From contig JAPMTP010000046.1 in assembly GCA_026413225.1 (NCBI GenBank), positions 248,001 to 312,000 on the forward strand: a stretch of DNA of 64,000 bases, in the 5' to 3' direction. A model generated the notes under the pieces. It was not told where the DNA came from. It worked only from the letters and a program-made list of their open reading frames with translations, and made no database searches. This document shows positions 46,801 to 60,100 of this stretch, piece by piece. The translations under genes and the position numbers were made by a program. Each line of letters starts with the position of its first letter. Position 1 is the stretch's first letter. The stretch comes from Otis tarda (Eukaryota; Chordata; Aves; Otidiformes; Otididae).

Positions 46801-49800
46801 TCAGCGGCCATTGGCAGCGCATCTACAGCACCACAGACACTGGGGCTCTGGGCTTTCCCTGAGGAGCAGGGCTTCGACGTTTGCCACCAGCTGCACGTGG
46901 GCGCCGTCCGAAAACAAACCAAAAAAATCACGAACGTCGGACGATTGCTCCCACACCAAAAGTGCCAGCCACTCAAGCTCTTGCTGCTCCTCAGCGGCCA
47001 TTGGCAGCGCCTCTACAGCACCACAGACATTGGGGCTCCGGGTTTTCCCTGAGGAGCAGGGTTGCGACGTTTTCCACCAGCTGCACGTGGGCGCCCCCTG
47101 AAAAGAAACCCCGAGAAATCACGAACGTCGGACGATTGCTCCCACCCCAAAAGTGCCAGCCACTCAAGCTCTTGCTGCTCCTCACGAGCCATTGGCAGCG
47201 CATCTACAGCACCACAGACATTGGGGCTCCAGGCTTTCCTAGAGGAGCAGGGCTTCCACGTTTGCCACCAGCTGCACCTGGGCACCCCCTGAAAAGAAAC
47301 CCCGAAAAATCACAAACGTTGGACGATTGGTCCCACACCAAAAGTGCCAGCCACTCAAGCTCTTGCTGCTCCTCAACGGCCATTGGCAGCGCATCTACAG
47401 CACCACAGACATTGGGGCTCCGGGCTTTCCCTGAGGAGCAGGGCTTCTTTTTTGCCACCAGCTGCACCTGGGCGCCCCCGAAAAAAAGCCCCGAGATATC
47501 ACCAACTTCGGACGATTGCTCCCACACCAAAAGTGCCAGCCACTCAAGCTCTTGCTGCTCCTCAGCGGCCATTTGCAGCGCATCTACAGCACCACAGACA
47601 CTGGGGCTCCGGGCTTTCCGTGAGGAGCAGGGCTTCGACGTTTGCCACCAGCTGCACATGGGCACACTTCGAAAAAACCCTGAAAAATCACGATCGCCGG
47701 ACGATTGCTCCCACACCAAAAGTGCCAGCCACTCAAGCTCTTGCTGCTCCTCAGCAGCCATTGGCAGCTCATCTACAGCACCACAGAGATTAGGGCTCTG
47801 GCCTTTCCTGAGGATCAGGGCTTCGATGTTTGCCACCAGCTGCACCTGGGCACCCCTGAAAAGACACCCCGAAAAATCACGAACATCGGGCAATTACTCT
47901 CACCCCAAAAGTGCCAGCCACTCAAGCCCTTGCTGCTCCTCAGCAGCCATTGGCAGCGCATCTACAGCACCACAGACATTGGGGCTCCGGGCTCTCCCTG
48001 AGGAGCAGGGCTTCGAGCTTTGCCAACAGCTGTCCCTGGGCGTCCCCTGAAAAGAGACCCCGAAAAATCACGAAAGTCGGACGATTGCTCCCACCCCAAA
48101 AGTGCCAGCCACTCAAGCTCTTGCTGCTCCTCACGAGCCATTGGAAGCGCATCTACAGCAGCACAGACATTGGGGCTCCAGGCTTTCCTAGAGGAGCAGG
48201 GCTTCCACGTTTGCCACCAGCTGCACCTGGGCACCCCCTGAAAAGAAACCCCGAAAAATCACAAACGTTGGACGATTGGTCCCACACCAAAAGTGCCAGC
48301 CACTCAAGCTCTTGCTGCTCCTCAACGGCCATTGGCAGCGCATCTACAGCACCACAGACATTGGGGCTCCGGGCTTTCCCTGAGGAGCAGGGCTTCTTTT
48401 TTTGCCACCAGCTGCACCTGGGCGCCCCCGAAAAAAAAGCCCCGAGATATCACCAACTTCGGACGACTGCTCCCACACCAAAAGTGCCAGCCACTCAAGC
48501 TCTTGCTGCTCCTCAGCGGCCATTTGCAGCGCATCTACAGCACCACAGACATTGGGGCTCCGGGCTTTCCCTGAGGAGCAGGGCTTCAACGTTTGCAACC
48601 AGCTGCACATGGGCACCCCCGGAAAATAAGTCCCGAAAAATCACGAACGTCGGACGATTGATCCCACACCAAAAGTGCCAGCCACTCAAGCTCTTGCTGC
48701 TCCTCAGCGGCCATTGGCAGCGCATCTACAGCACCACAGACACTGGGGCTCTGGGCTTTCCCTGAGGAGCAGGGCTTCGACGTTTGCCACCAGCTGCACG
48801 TGGGCGCCGTCCGAAAACAAACCAAAAAAATCACGAACGTCGGACGATTGCTCCCACACCAAAAGTGCCAGCCACTCAAGCTCTTGCTGCTCCTCAGCGG
48901 CCATTGGCAGCGCCTCTACAGCACCACAGACATTGGGGCTCCGGGTTTTCCCTGAGGAGCAGGGTTGCGACGTTTTCCACCAGCTGCACGTGGGCGCCCC
49001 TGAAAAGAAACCCCGAGAAATCACGAACGTCGGACGATTGCTCCCACCCCAAAAGTGCCAGCCACTCAAGCTCTTGCTGCTCCTCACGAGCCATTGGCAG
49101 CGCATCTACAGCACCACAGACATTGGGGCTCCAGGCTTTCCTAGAGGAGCAGGGCTTCCACGTTTGCCACCAGCTGCACCTGGGCACCCCCTGAAAAGAA
49201 ACCCCGAAAAATCACAAACGTTGGACGATTGGTCCCACACCAAAAGTGCCAGCCACTCAAGCTCTTACTGCTCCTCAACGGCCATTGGCAGCGCATCTAC
49301 AGCACCACAGACATTGGGGCTCCGGGCTTTCCCTGAGGAGCAGGGCTTCTTTTTTTGCCACCAGCTGCACCTGGGCGCCCCCCGAAAAAAAGCCCCGAGA
49401 TATCACCAACTTCGGACGATTGCTCCCACACCAAAAGTGCCAGCCACTCAAGCTCTTGCTGCTCCTCAGCGGCCATTTGCAGCGCATCTACAGCACCACA
49501 GACATTGGGGCTCCGGGCTTTCCCTGAGGAGCAGGGCTTCAACGTTTGCAACCAGCTGCACATGGGCACCCCCGGAAAATAAGTCCCGAAAAATCACGAA
49601 CGTCGGACGATTGATCCCACACCAAAAGTGCCAGCCACTCAAGCTCTTGCTGCTCCTCAGCAGCCATTGGCAGCGCATCTACAGCACCACAGACACTGGG
49701 GCTCTGGGCTTTCCCTGAGGAGCAGGGCTTCGACGTTTGCCACCAGCCCCACCCCGGCGCCCCCCGAAAATAAACCCCGAAAAGTCACGAACGTCGGACG

Positions 49801-52800
49801 ATTGCTGCCACACACAAAGTGCCAGCCACTCAAGCTCTTGCTGCTCCTCAGTGGCCATTGGCAGCGCATCTACACAGCACAGATATTGGGGCTCCAGGCT
49901 TTCCCTGACGAGCAGGGCTTCGATGTTTACCACCAGCTGCATGTGGGCGCTCCCTGAACAGAAACCCCGAGAAATCACAAACGTCGGAAGATTGCTCCCA
50001 CACCAAAAGTGCCAGCCACTCAAGCTCTTGCTGCTCCTCAGTGGCCATTGGCAGCGCATCTACAGCACCACAGACATTGGGGCTCTGGGCTTTCCCTGAG
50101 GAGCAGGGCTTCGACGTTTGCCACCAGCTGCACGTGGGCGCCGTCCGAAAACAAAGCAAAAAAATCACGAACGTCGGACGATTGCTGCCACACCAAAAGT
50201 GCCAGCCACTCAAGCTCTTGCTACTCCTCAGCGGCCATTGGCAGCGCCTCTACAGCACCACAGACATTGGGGCTCCGGGCTTTCCCTGAGGAGCAGGGCT
50301 TCGACGTTTGCCACCAGCTGCACCTGGGCGCCCTCTGAAAAAAAACCCCGAAAAATTACAAACATCTGACGATTGCTGCCACACCAAAAGTGCCAGCCAC
50401 TCAAGGTCTTGCTGCTCCTCAGCGGCCATTGGCAGCACATCTACAGCAGCACAGACATTGGGGCTCCGGGCTTTTCCTGAGGAGCAGGGCTTCGACGTTA
50501 GCCACCAGCTACACGGGGACACCCCCTGAAAAGAAACCCCGAAAAATCAGGAACGTCGGACGATTGCTGCCACCCCAAAAGTGCCAGCCACTCAAGCTCT
50601 TGCTGCTCCTCAGCGGCCATTGGCAGCGCATCTACAGCACCACAGACATTGGGGCTCCGGGTTTCCCTGAGGAGCAGGACTTCGACGTTTGCCACGAGCT
50701 GCACGTGGGCACCCCCTGAAAACAAAACACGAAAAATCATGAACGTCGGACAATTGCTCCCACACCAAAAGTGCCAGCCACTCAAGCTCTTGCTGCTCCT
50801 CAGCGGCCATTCGCAGCGCATCTACAGCACCACAGACACTGGGGCTCCGGGCTTTCCGTGAGGAGCAGGGCTTCGACGTTTGCCACCAGCTGCACGTGGG
50901 CACACTTCGAAAAAAAACCCTGAAAAATCACGATCGCCGGACGATTGCTCCCACACCAAAAGTGCCAGCCACTCAAGCTCTTGCTGCTCCTCAGCGGCCA
51001 TTGGAAGCGCATCTACAGCACCACAGACATTGGTGCTCCGGGCTTTCCCTGAGGAGCAGGGCTTGGACGTTTGCCACCAGCTGCACCTGTGCGCCCTCTG
51101 AAAAAAAACCCCGAAAAATCACAAACGTCGGACGACTGCTCCCACACCAAAAGTGCCAGCAACTCAAGCTCTTGCTGCTCCTCAGCAGCCATTGGCAGCT
51201 CATCTACAGCACCACAGAGATTAGGGCTCTGGCCTTTCCTGAGGATCAGGGCTTCGACGTTTGCCACCAGCTGCACCTGGGCACCCCCTGAAAAGAGACC
51301 CCGAAAAATCACGAACATCGGGCAATTACTCTCACCCCAAAAGTGCCAGCCACTCAAGCCCTTGCTGCTCCTCAGCAGCCATTGGCAGCGCATCTACAGC
51401 ACCACAGACATTGGGGCTCCGGGCTCTCCCTGAGGAGCAGGGCTTCGAGCTTTGCCAACAGCTGTCCCTGGGCGTCCCCTGAAAAGAGACCCCGAAAAAT
51501 CACGAAAGTCGGACGATTGCTCCCACCCCAAAAGTGCCAGCCACTCAAGCTCTTGCTGCTCCTCACGAGCCATTGGAAGCGCATCTACAGCAGCACAGAC
51601 ATTGGGGCTCCAGGCTTTCCTAGAGGAGCAGGGCTTCCACGTTTGCCACCAGCTGCACCTGGGCACCCCCTGAAAAGAAACCCCGAAAAATCACAAACGT
51701 TGGACGATTGGTCCCACACCAAAAGTGCCAGCCACTCAAGCTCTTGCTGCTCCTCAACGGCCATTGGCAGCGCATCTACAGCACCACAGACATTGGGGCT
51801 CCGGGCTTTCCCTGAGGAGCAGGGCTTCTTTTGCCACCAGCTGCACCTGGGCGCCCCCGAAAAAAAGCCCCGAGATATCACCAACTTCGGACGATTGCTC
51901 CCACACCAAAAGTGCCAGCCACTCAAGCTCTTGCTGCTCCTCAGCGGCCATTTGCAGCGCATCTACAGCACCACAGACATTGGGGCTCCGGGCTTTCCCT
52001 GAGGAGCAGGGCTTCAACGTTTGCAACCAGCTGCACATGGGCACCCCCGGAAAATAAGTCCCGAAAAATCACGAACGTCGGACGATTGATCCCACACCAA
52101 AAGTGCCAGCCACTCAAGCTCTTGCTGCTCCTCAGCAGCCATTGGCAGCGCATCTACAGCACCACAGACACTGGGGCTCTGGGCTTTCCCTGAGGAGCAG
52201 GGCTTCGACGTTTGCCACCAGCCCCACCCCGGCGCCCCGAAAATAAACCCCGAAAAGTCACGAACGTCGGACGATTGCTGCCACAGACAAAGTGCCAGCC
52301 ACTCAAGCTCTTGCTGCTCCTCAGTGGCCATTGGCAGCGCATCTACACAGCACAGACATTGGGGCTCCAGGCTTTCCCTGACGAGCAGGGCTTCGATGTT
52401 TACCACCAGCTGCATGTGGGCGCTCCCTGAACAGAAACCCCGAGAAATCACAAACGTCGGAAGATTGCTCCCACACCAAAAGTGCCAGCCACTCAAGCTC
52501 TTGCTGCTCCTCAGTGGCCATTGGCAGCGCATCTACAGCACCACAGACATTGGGGCTCTGGGTTTTCCCTGAGGAGCAGGGCTTCGACGTTTGCCACCAG
52601 CTGCACGTGGGCGCCGTCCGAAAACAAAGCAAAAAAATCACGAACGTCGGACGATTGCTGCCACACCAAAAGTGCCAGCCACTCAAGCTCTTGCTACTCC
52701 TCAGCGGCCATTGGCAGCACATCTACAGCAGCACAGACATTGGGGCTCCGGGCTTTCCCTGAGGAGCAGGGCTTCGACGTTTGCCATCAGCTGCAGTTGG

Positions 52801-55800
52801 GCGCCCCCAGAAAAGAAACCGCGAAAAATCAAGAACGTCGGACGATTGTTCCCACACCAAAAGTGCCAGCCACTCAAGATCTTGCTGTTCCTTAGCGGCC
52901 ATTGGCAGCGCATCTACAGCACCACAGAGATTAGAGCTCCGGGCTTTCCCTGAGGAGCAGGGCTTCGACGTTTGCCACCTGCTGCACCTGGGCGCCCCCT
53001 GAAAAGAGAACCGTAAATATCACGAACATCGGACGATTGCTCCCACACCAAAAGTGCCAGCCACTCAAGCCCTTGCTGCTCCTCAGCGGCCATTGGCAGC
53101 GCATCTACATCACCACAGACATTGGTGCTCCGGGCTTTTCCTGAGGAGCAGGGCTTCGACGTTAGCCACCAGCTACACGGGGACACCCCCTGAAAAGAAA
53201 CCCCGAAAAATCAGGAACGTCGGACGATTGCTGCCACCCCAAAAGTGCCAGCCACTCAAGCTCTTGCTGCTCCTCAGCGGCCATTGGCAGCGCATCTACA
53301 GCACCACAGACACTGGGGCTCCGGGCTTTCCGTGAGGAGCAGGGCTTCGACGTTTGCCACCAGCTGCACATGGGCACACTTCGAAAAAAAACCCTGAAAA
53401 ATCACGATCGCCGGACGATTGCTCCCACACCAAAAGTGCCAGCCACTCAAGCTCTTGCTGCTCCTCAGCAGCCATTGGCAGCTCATCTACAGCACCACAG
53501 AGATTAGGGCTCTGGCCTTTCCTGAGGATCAGGGCTTCGATGTTTGCCACCAGCTGCACCTGGGCACCCCCTGAAAAGAGACCCCGAAAAATCACGAACA
53601 TCGGGCAATTACTCTCACCCCAAAAGTGCCAGCCACTCAAGCCCTTGCTGCTCCTCAGCAGCCATTGGCAGCGCATCTACAGCACCACAGACATTGGGGC
53701 TCCGGGCTCTCCCTGAGGAGCAGGGCTTCGAGCTTTGCCAACAGCTGTCCCTGGGCGTCCCCTGAAAAGAGACCCCGAAAAATCACGAAAGTCGGACGAT
53801 TGCTCCCACCCCAAAAGTGCCAGCCACTCAAGCTCTTGCTGCTCCTCACGAGCCATTGGAAGCGCATCTACAGCAGCACAGACATTGGGGCTCCAGGCTT
53901 TCCTAGAGGAGCAGGGCTTCCACGTTTGCCACCAGCTGCACCTGGGCACCCCCTGAAAAGAAACCCCGAAAAATCACAAACGTTGGACGATTGGTCCCAC
54001 ACCAAAAGTGCCAGCCACTCAAGCTCTTGCTGCTCCTCAACGGCCATTGGCAGCGCATCTACAGCACCACAGACATTGGGGCTCCGGGCTTTCCCTGAGG
54101 AGCAGGGCTTCTTTTTGCCACCAGCTGCACCTGGGCGCCCCCGAAAAAAAGCCCCGAGATATCACCAACTTCGGACGACTGCTCCCACACCAAAAGTGCC
54201 AGCCACTCAAGCTCTTGCTGCTCCTCAGCGGCCATTTGCAGCGCATCTACAGCACCACAGACATTGGGGCTCCGGGCTTTCCCTGAGGAGCAGGGCTTCA
54301 ACGTTTGCCACCAGCTGCACATGGGCACCCCCGGAAAATAAGTCCCGAAAAATCACGAACGTCGGACGATTGATCCCACACCAAAAGTGCCAGCCACTCA
54401 AGCTCTTGCTGCTCCTCAGCGGCCATTGGCAGCGCATCTACAGCACCACAGACACTGGGGCTCTGGGCTTTCCCTGAGGAGCAGGGCTTCGACGTTTGCC
54501 ACCAGCTGCACGTGGGCGCCGTCCGAAAACAAACCAAAAAAATCACGAACGTCGGACGATTGCTCCCACACCAAAAGTGCCAGCCACTCAAGCTCTTGCT
54601 GCTCCTCAGCGGCCATTGGCAGCGCCTCTACAGCACCACAGACATTGGGGCTCCGGGTTTTCCCTGAGGAGCAGGGTTGCGACGTTTTCCACCAGCTGCA
54701 CGTGGGCGCCCCCTGAAAAGAAACCCCGAGAAATCACGAACGTCGGACGATTGCTCCCACCCCAAAAGTGCCAGCCACTCAAGCTCTTGCTGCTCCTCAC
54801 GAGCCATTGGCAGCGCATCTACAGCACCACAGACATTGGGGCTCCAGGCTTTCCTAGAGGAGCAGGGCTTCCACGTTTGCCACCAGCTGCACCTGGGCAC
54901 CCCCTGAAAAGAAACCCCGAAAAATCACAAACGTTGGACGATTGGTCCCACACCAAAAGTGCCAGCCACTCAAGCTCTTGCTGCTCCTCAACGGCCATTG
55001 GCAGCGCATCTACAGCACCACAGACATTGGGGCTCCGGGCTTTCCCTGAGGAGCAGGGCTTCTTTTTTTGCCACCAGCTGCACCTGGGCGCCCCCCGAAA
55101 AAAAGCCCCGAGATATCACCAACTTCGGACGATTGCTCCCACACCAAAAGTGCCAGCCACTCAAGCTCTTGCTGCTCCTCAGCGGCCATTTGCAGCGCAT
55201 CTACAGCACCACAGACACTGGGGCTCCGGGCTTTCCGTGAGGAGCAGGGCTTCGACGTTTGCCACCAGCTGCACATGGGCACACTTCGAAAAAAAACCCT
55301 GAAAAATCACGATCGCCGGACGATTGCTCCCACACCAAAAGTGCCAGCCACTCAAGCTCTTGCTGCTCCTCAGCAGCCATTGGCAGCTCATCTACAGCAC
55401 CACAGAGATTAGGGCTCTGGCCTTTCCTGAGGATCAGGGCTTCGATGTTTGCCACCAGCTGCACCTGGGCACCCCCTGAAAAGACACCCCGAAAAATCAC
55501 GAACATCGGGCAATTACTCTCACCCCAAAAGTGCCAGCCACTCAAGCCCTTGCTGCTCCTCAGCAGCCATTGGCAGCGCATCTACAGCACCACAGACATT
55601 GGGGCTCCGGGCTCTCCCTGAGGAGCAGGGCTTCGAGCTTTGCCAACAGCTGTCCCTGGGCGTCCCCTGAAAAGAGACCCCGAAAAATCACGAAAGTCGG
55701 ACGATTGCTCCCACCCCAAAAGTGCCAGCCACTCAAGCTCTTGCTGCTCCTCACGAGCCATTGGAAGCGCATCTACAGCAGCACAGACATTGGGGCTCCA

Positions 55801-58800
55801 GGCTTTCCTAGAGGAGCAGGGCTTCCACGTTTGCCACCAGCTGCACCTGGGCACCCCCTGAAAAGAAACCCCGAAAAATCACAAACGTTGGACGATTGGT
55901 CCCACACCAAAAGTGCCAGCCACTCAAGCTCTTGCTGCTCCTCAACGGCCATTGGCAGCGCATCTACAGCACCACAGACATTGGGGCTCCGGGCTTTCCC
56001 TGAGGAGCAGGGCTTCTTTTTGCCACCAGCTGCACCTGGGCGCCCCCGAAAAAAAGCCCCGAGATATCACCAACTTCGGACGACTGCTCCCACACCAAAA
56101 GTGCCAGCCACTCAAGCTCTTGCTGCTCCTCAGCGGCCATTTGCAGCGCATCTACAGCACCACAGACATTGGGGCTCCGGGCTTTCCCTGAGGAGCAGGG
56201 CTTCAACGTTTGCAACCAGCTGCACATGGGCACCCCCGGAAAATAAGTCCCGAAAAATCACGAACGTCGGACGATTGATCCCACACCAAAAGTGCCAGCC
56301 ACTCAAGCTCTTGCTGCTCCTCAGCGGCCATTGGCAGCGCATCTACAGCACCACAGACACTGGGGCTCTGGGCTTTCCCTGAGGAGCAGGGCTTCGACGT
56401 TTGCCACCAGCTGCACGTGGGCGCCGTCCGAAAACAAACCAAAAAAATCACGAACGTCGGACGATTGCTCCCACACCAAAAGTGCCAGCCACTCAAGCTC
56501 TTGCTGCTCCTCAGCGGCCATTGGCAGCGCCTCTACAGCACCACAGACATTGGGGCTCCGGGTTTTCCCTGAGGAGCAGGGTTGCGACGTTTTCCACCAG
56601 CTGCACGTGGGCGCCCCCTGAAAAGAAACCCCGAGAAATCACGAACGTCGGACGATTGCTCCCACCCCAAAAGTGCCAGCCACTCAAGCTCTTGCTGCTC
56701 CTCACGAGCCATTGGCAGCGCATCTACAGCACCACAGACATTGGGGCTCCAGGCTTTCCTAGAGGAGCAGGGCTTCCACGTTTGCCACCAGCTGCACCTG
56801 GGCACCCCCTGAAAAGAAACCCCGAAAAATCACAAACGTTGGACGATTGGTCCCACACCAAAAGTGCCAGCCACTCAAGCTCTTACTGCTCCTCAACGGC
56901 CATTGGCAGCGCATCTACAGCACCACAGACATTGGGGCTCCGGGCTTTCCCTGAGGAGCAGGGCTTCTTTTGCCACCAGCTGCACCTGGGCGCCCCCGAA
57001 AAAAAAGCCCCGAGATATCACCAACTTCGGACGATTGCTCCCACACCAAAAGTGCCAGCCACTCAAGCTCTTGCTGCTCCTCAGCGGCCATTTGCAGCGC
57101 ATCTACAGCACCACAGACATTGGGGCTCCGGGCTTTCCCTGAGGAGCAGGGCTTCAACGTTTGCAACCAGCTGCACATGGGCACCCCCGGAAAATAAGTC
57201 CCGAAAAATCACGAACGTCGGACGATTGATCCCACACCAAAAGTGCCAGCCACTCAAGCTCTTGCTGCTCCTCAGCAGCCATTGGCAGCGCATCTACAGC
57301 ACCACAGACACTGGGGCTCTGGGCTTTCCCTGAGGAGCAGGGCTTCGACGTTTGCCACCAGCCCCACCCCGGCGCCCCCGAAAATAAACCCCGAAAAGTC
57401 ACGAACGTCGGACGATTGCTGCCACACACAAAGTGCCAGCCACTCAAGCTCTTGCTGCTCCTCAGTGGCCATTGGCAGCGCATCTACACAGCACAGATAT
57501 TGGGGCTCCAGGCTTTCCCTGACGAGCAGGGCTTCGATGTTTACCACCAGCTGCATGTGGGCGCTCCCTGAACAGAAACCCCGAGAAATCACAAACGTCG
57601 GAAGATTGCTCCCACACCAAAAGTGCCAGCCACTCAAGCTCTTGCTGCTCCTCAGTGGCCATTGGCAGCGCATCTACAGCACCACAGACATTGGGGCTCT
57701 GGGCTTTCCCTGAGGAGCAGGGCTTCGACGTTTGCCACCAGCTGCACGTGGGCGCCGTCCGAAAACAAAGCAAAAAAATCACGAACGTCGGACGATTGCT
57801 GCCACACCAAAAGTGCCAGCCACTCAAGCTCTTGCTACTCCTCAGCGGCCATTGGCAGCGCCTCTACAGCACCACAGACATTGGGGCTCCGGGCTTTCCC
57901 TGAGGAGCAGGGCTTCGACGTTTGCCACCAGCTGCACCTGGGCGCCCTCTGAAAAAAAACCCCGAAAAATTACAAACATCTGACGATTGCTGCCACACCA
58001 AAAGTGCCAGCCACTCAAGGTCTTGCTGCTCCTCAGCGGCCATTGGCAGCACATCTACAGCAGCACAGACATTGGGGCTCCGGGCTTTTCCTGAGGAGCA
58101 GGGCTTCGACGTTAGCCACCAGCTACACGGGGACACCCCCTGAAAAGAAACCCCGAAAAATCAGGAACGTCGGACGATTGCTGCCACCCCAAAAGTGCCA
58201 GCCACTCAAGCTCTTGCTGCTCCTCAGCGGCCATTGGCAGCGCATCTACAGCACCACAGACATTGGGGCTCCGGGTTTCCCTGAGGAGCAGGACTTCGAC
58301 GTTTGCCACGAGCTGCACGTGGGCACCCCCTGAAAACAAAACACGAAAAATCATGAACGTCGGACAATTGCTCCCACACCAAAAGTGCCAGCCACTCAAG
58401 CTCTTGCTGCTCCTCAGCGGCCATTCGCAGCGCATCTACAGCACCACAGACACTGGGGCTCCGGGCTTTCCGTGAGGAGCAGGGCTTCGACGTTTGCCAC
58501 CAGCTGCACGTGGGCACACTTCGAAAAAAAACCCTGAAAAATCACGATCGCCGGACGATTGCTCCCACACCAAAAGTGCCAGCCACTCAAGCTCTTGCTG
58601 CTCCTCAGCGGCCATTGGAAGCGCATCTACAGCACCACAGACATTGGTGCTCCGGGCTTTCCCTGAGGAGCAGGGCTTGGACGTTTGCCACCAGCTGCAC
58701 CTGTGCGCCCTCTGAAAAAAAACCCCGAAAAATCACAAACGTCGGACGACTGCTCCCACACCAAAAGTGCCAGCAACTCAAGCTCTTGCTGCTCCTCAGC

Positions 58801-60100
58801 AGCCATTGGCAGCTCATCTACAGCACCACAGAGATTAGGGCTCTGGCCTTTCCTGAGGATCAGGGCTTCGACGTTTGCCACCAGCTGCACCTGGGCACCC
58901 CCTGAAAAGAGACCCCGAAAAATCACGAACATCGGGCAATTACTCTCACCCCAAAAGTGCCAGCCACTCAAGCCCTTGCTGCTCCTCAGCAGCCATTGGC
59001 AGCGCATCTACAGCACCACAGACATTGGGGCTCCGGGCTCTCCCTGAGGAGCAGGGCTTCGAGCTTTGCCAACAGCTGTCCCTGGGCGTCCCCTGAAAAG
59101 AGACCCCGAAAAATCACGAAAGTCGGACGATTGCTCCCACCCCAAAAGTGCCAGCCACTCAAGCTCTTGCTGCTCCTCACGAGCCATTGGAAGCGCATCT
59201 ACAGCAGCACAGACATTGGGGCTCCAGGCTTTCCTAGAGGAGCAGGGCTTCCACGTTTGCCACCAGCTGCACCTGGGCACCCCCTGAAAAGAAACCCCGA
59301 AAAATCACAAACGTTGGACGATTGGTCCCACACCAAAAGTGCCAGCCACTCAAGCTCTTGCTGCTCCTCAACGGCCATTGGCAGCGCATCTACAGCACCA
59401 CAGACATTGGGGCTCCGGGCTTTCCCTGAGGAGCAGGGCTTCTTTTTTTGCCACCAGCTGCACCTGGGCGCCCCCGAAAAAAAGCCCCGAGATATCACCA
59501 ACTTCGGACGACTGCTCCCACACCAAAAGTGCCAGCCACTCAAGCTCTTGCTGCTCCTCAGCGGCCATTTGCAGCGCATCTACAGCACCACAGACATTGG
59601 GGCTCCGGGCTTTCCCTGAGGAGCAGGGCTTCAACGTTTGCAACCAGCTGCACATGGGCACCCCCGGAAAATAAGTCCCGAAAAATCACGAACGTCGGAC
59701 GATTGATCCCACACCAAAAGTGCCAGCCACTCAAGCTCTTGCTGCTCCTCAGCGGCCATTGGCAGCGCATCTACAGCACCACAGACACTGGGGCTCTGGG
59801 CTTTCCCTGAGGAGCAGGGCTTCGACGTTTGCCACCTGTCCCACCCCGGCGCCCCCCGAAAATAAACCCCGAAAAGTCACGAACGTCGGACGATTGCTGC
59901 CACACACAAAGTGCCAGCCACTCAAGCTCTTGCTGCTCCTCAGTGGCCATTGGCAGCGCATCTACTCAGCACAGACATTGGGGCTCCAGGCTTTCCCTGA
60001 CGAGCAGGGCTTCGATGTTTACCACCAGCTGCATGTGGGCGCTCCCTGAACAGAAACCCCGAGAAATCACAAACGTCAGAAGATTGCTCCCACACCAAAA
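43900..60100 (+). repeat. 40-monomer higher-order repeat, about 7.61 kb, two copies plus a partial third
   Basis: Equivalent points are 7613-7620 bp apart throughout: 44869/52482, 45441/53054, 46013/53626, 47344/54959, 48293/55913, 50390/58004 and 51343/58957. The T-run monomer recurs at about 44216, 46497, 47447, 48396, 49350 and 51827 in the first copy. Its order is the same in the second: 51827, 54112, 55070, 56017, 56968 and 59442. The copies read as near identical apart from homopolymer lengths and scattered substitutions. Left of about 43.9 kb and right of about 60.1 kb the correspondence is lost. Confidence 0.88.
46300..49800 (+). repeat. nested 5-monomer repeat, about 950 bp, within the 7.61-kb unit
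   Basis: The T-run monomer recurs at about 46497, 47447, 48396 and 49350, with spacings of 950, 949 and 954 bp, or five monomers. The same nested series appears in the second 7.61-kb copy at about 54112, 55070, 56017 and 56968 (958, 947 and 951 bp). A 10-monomer relation (46881/48784, 1903 bp) overlies it, so alternate 5-monomer blocks differ. Confidence 0.8.
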
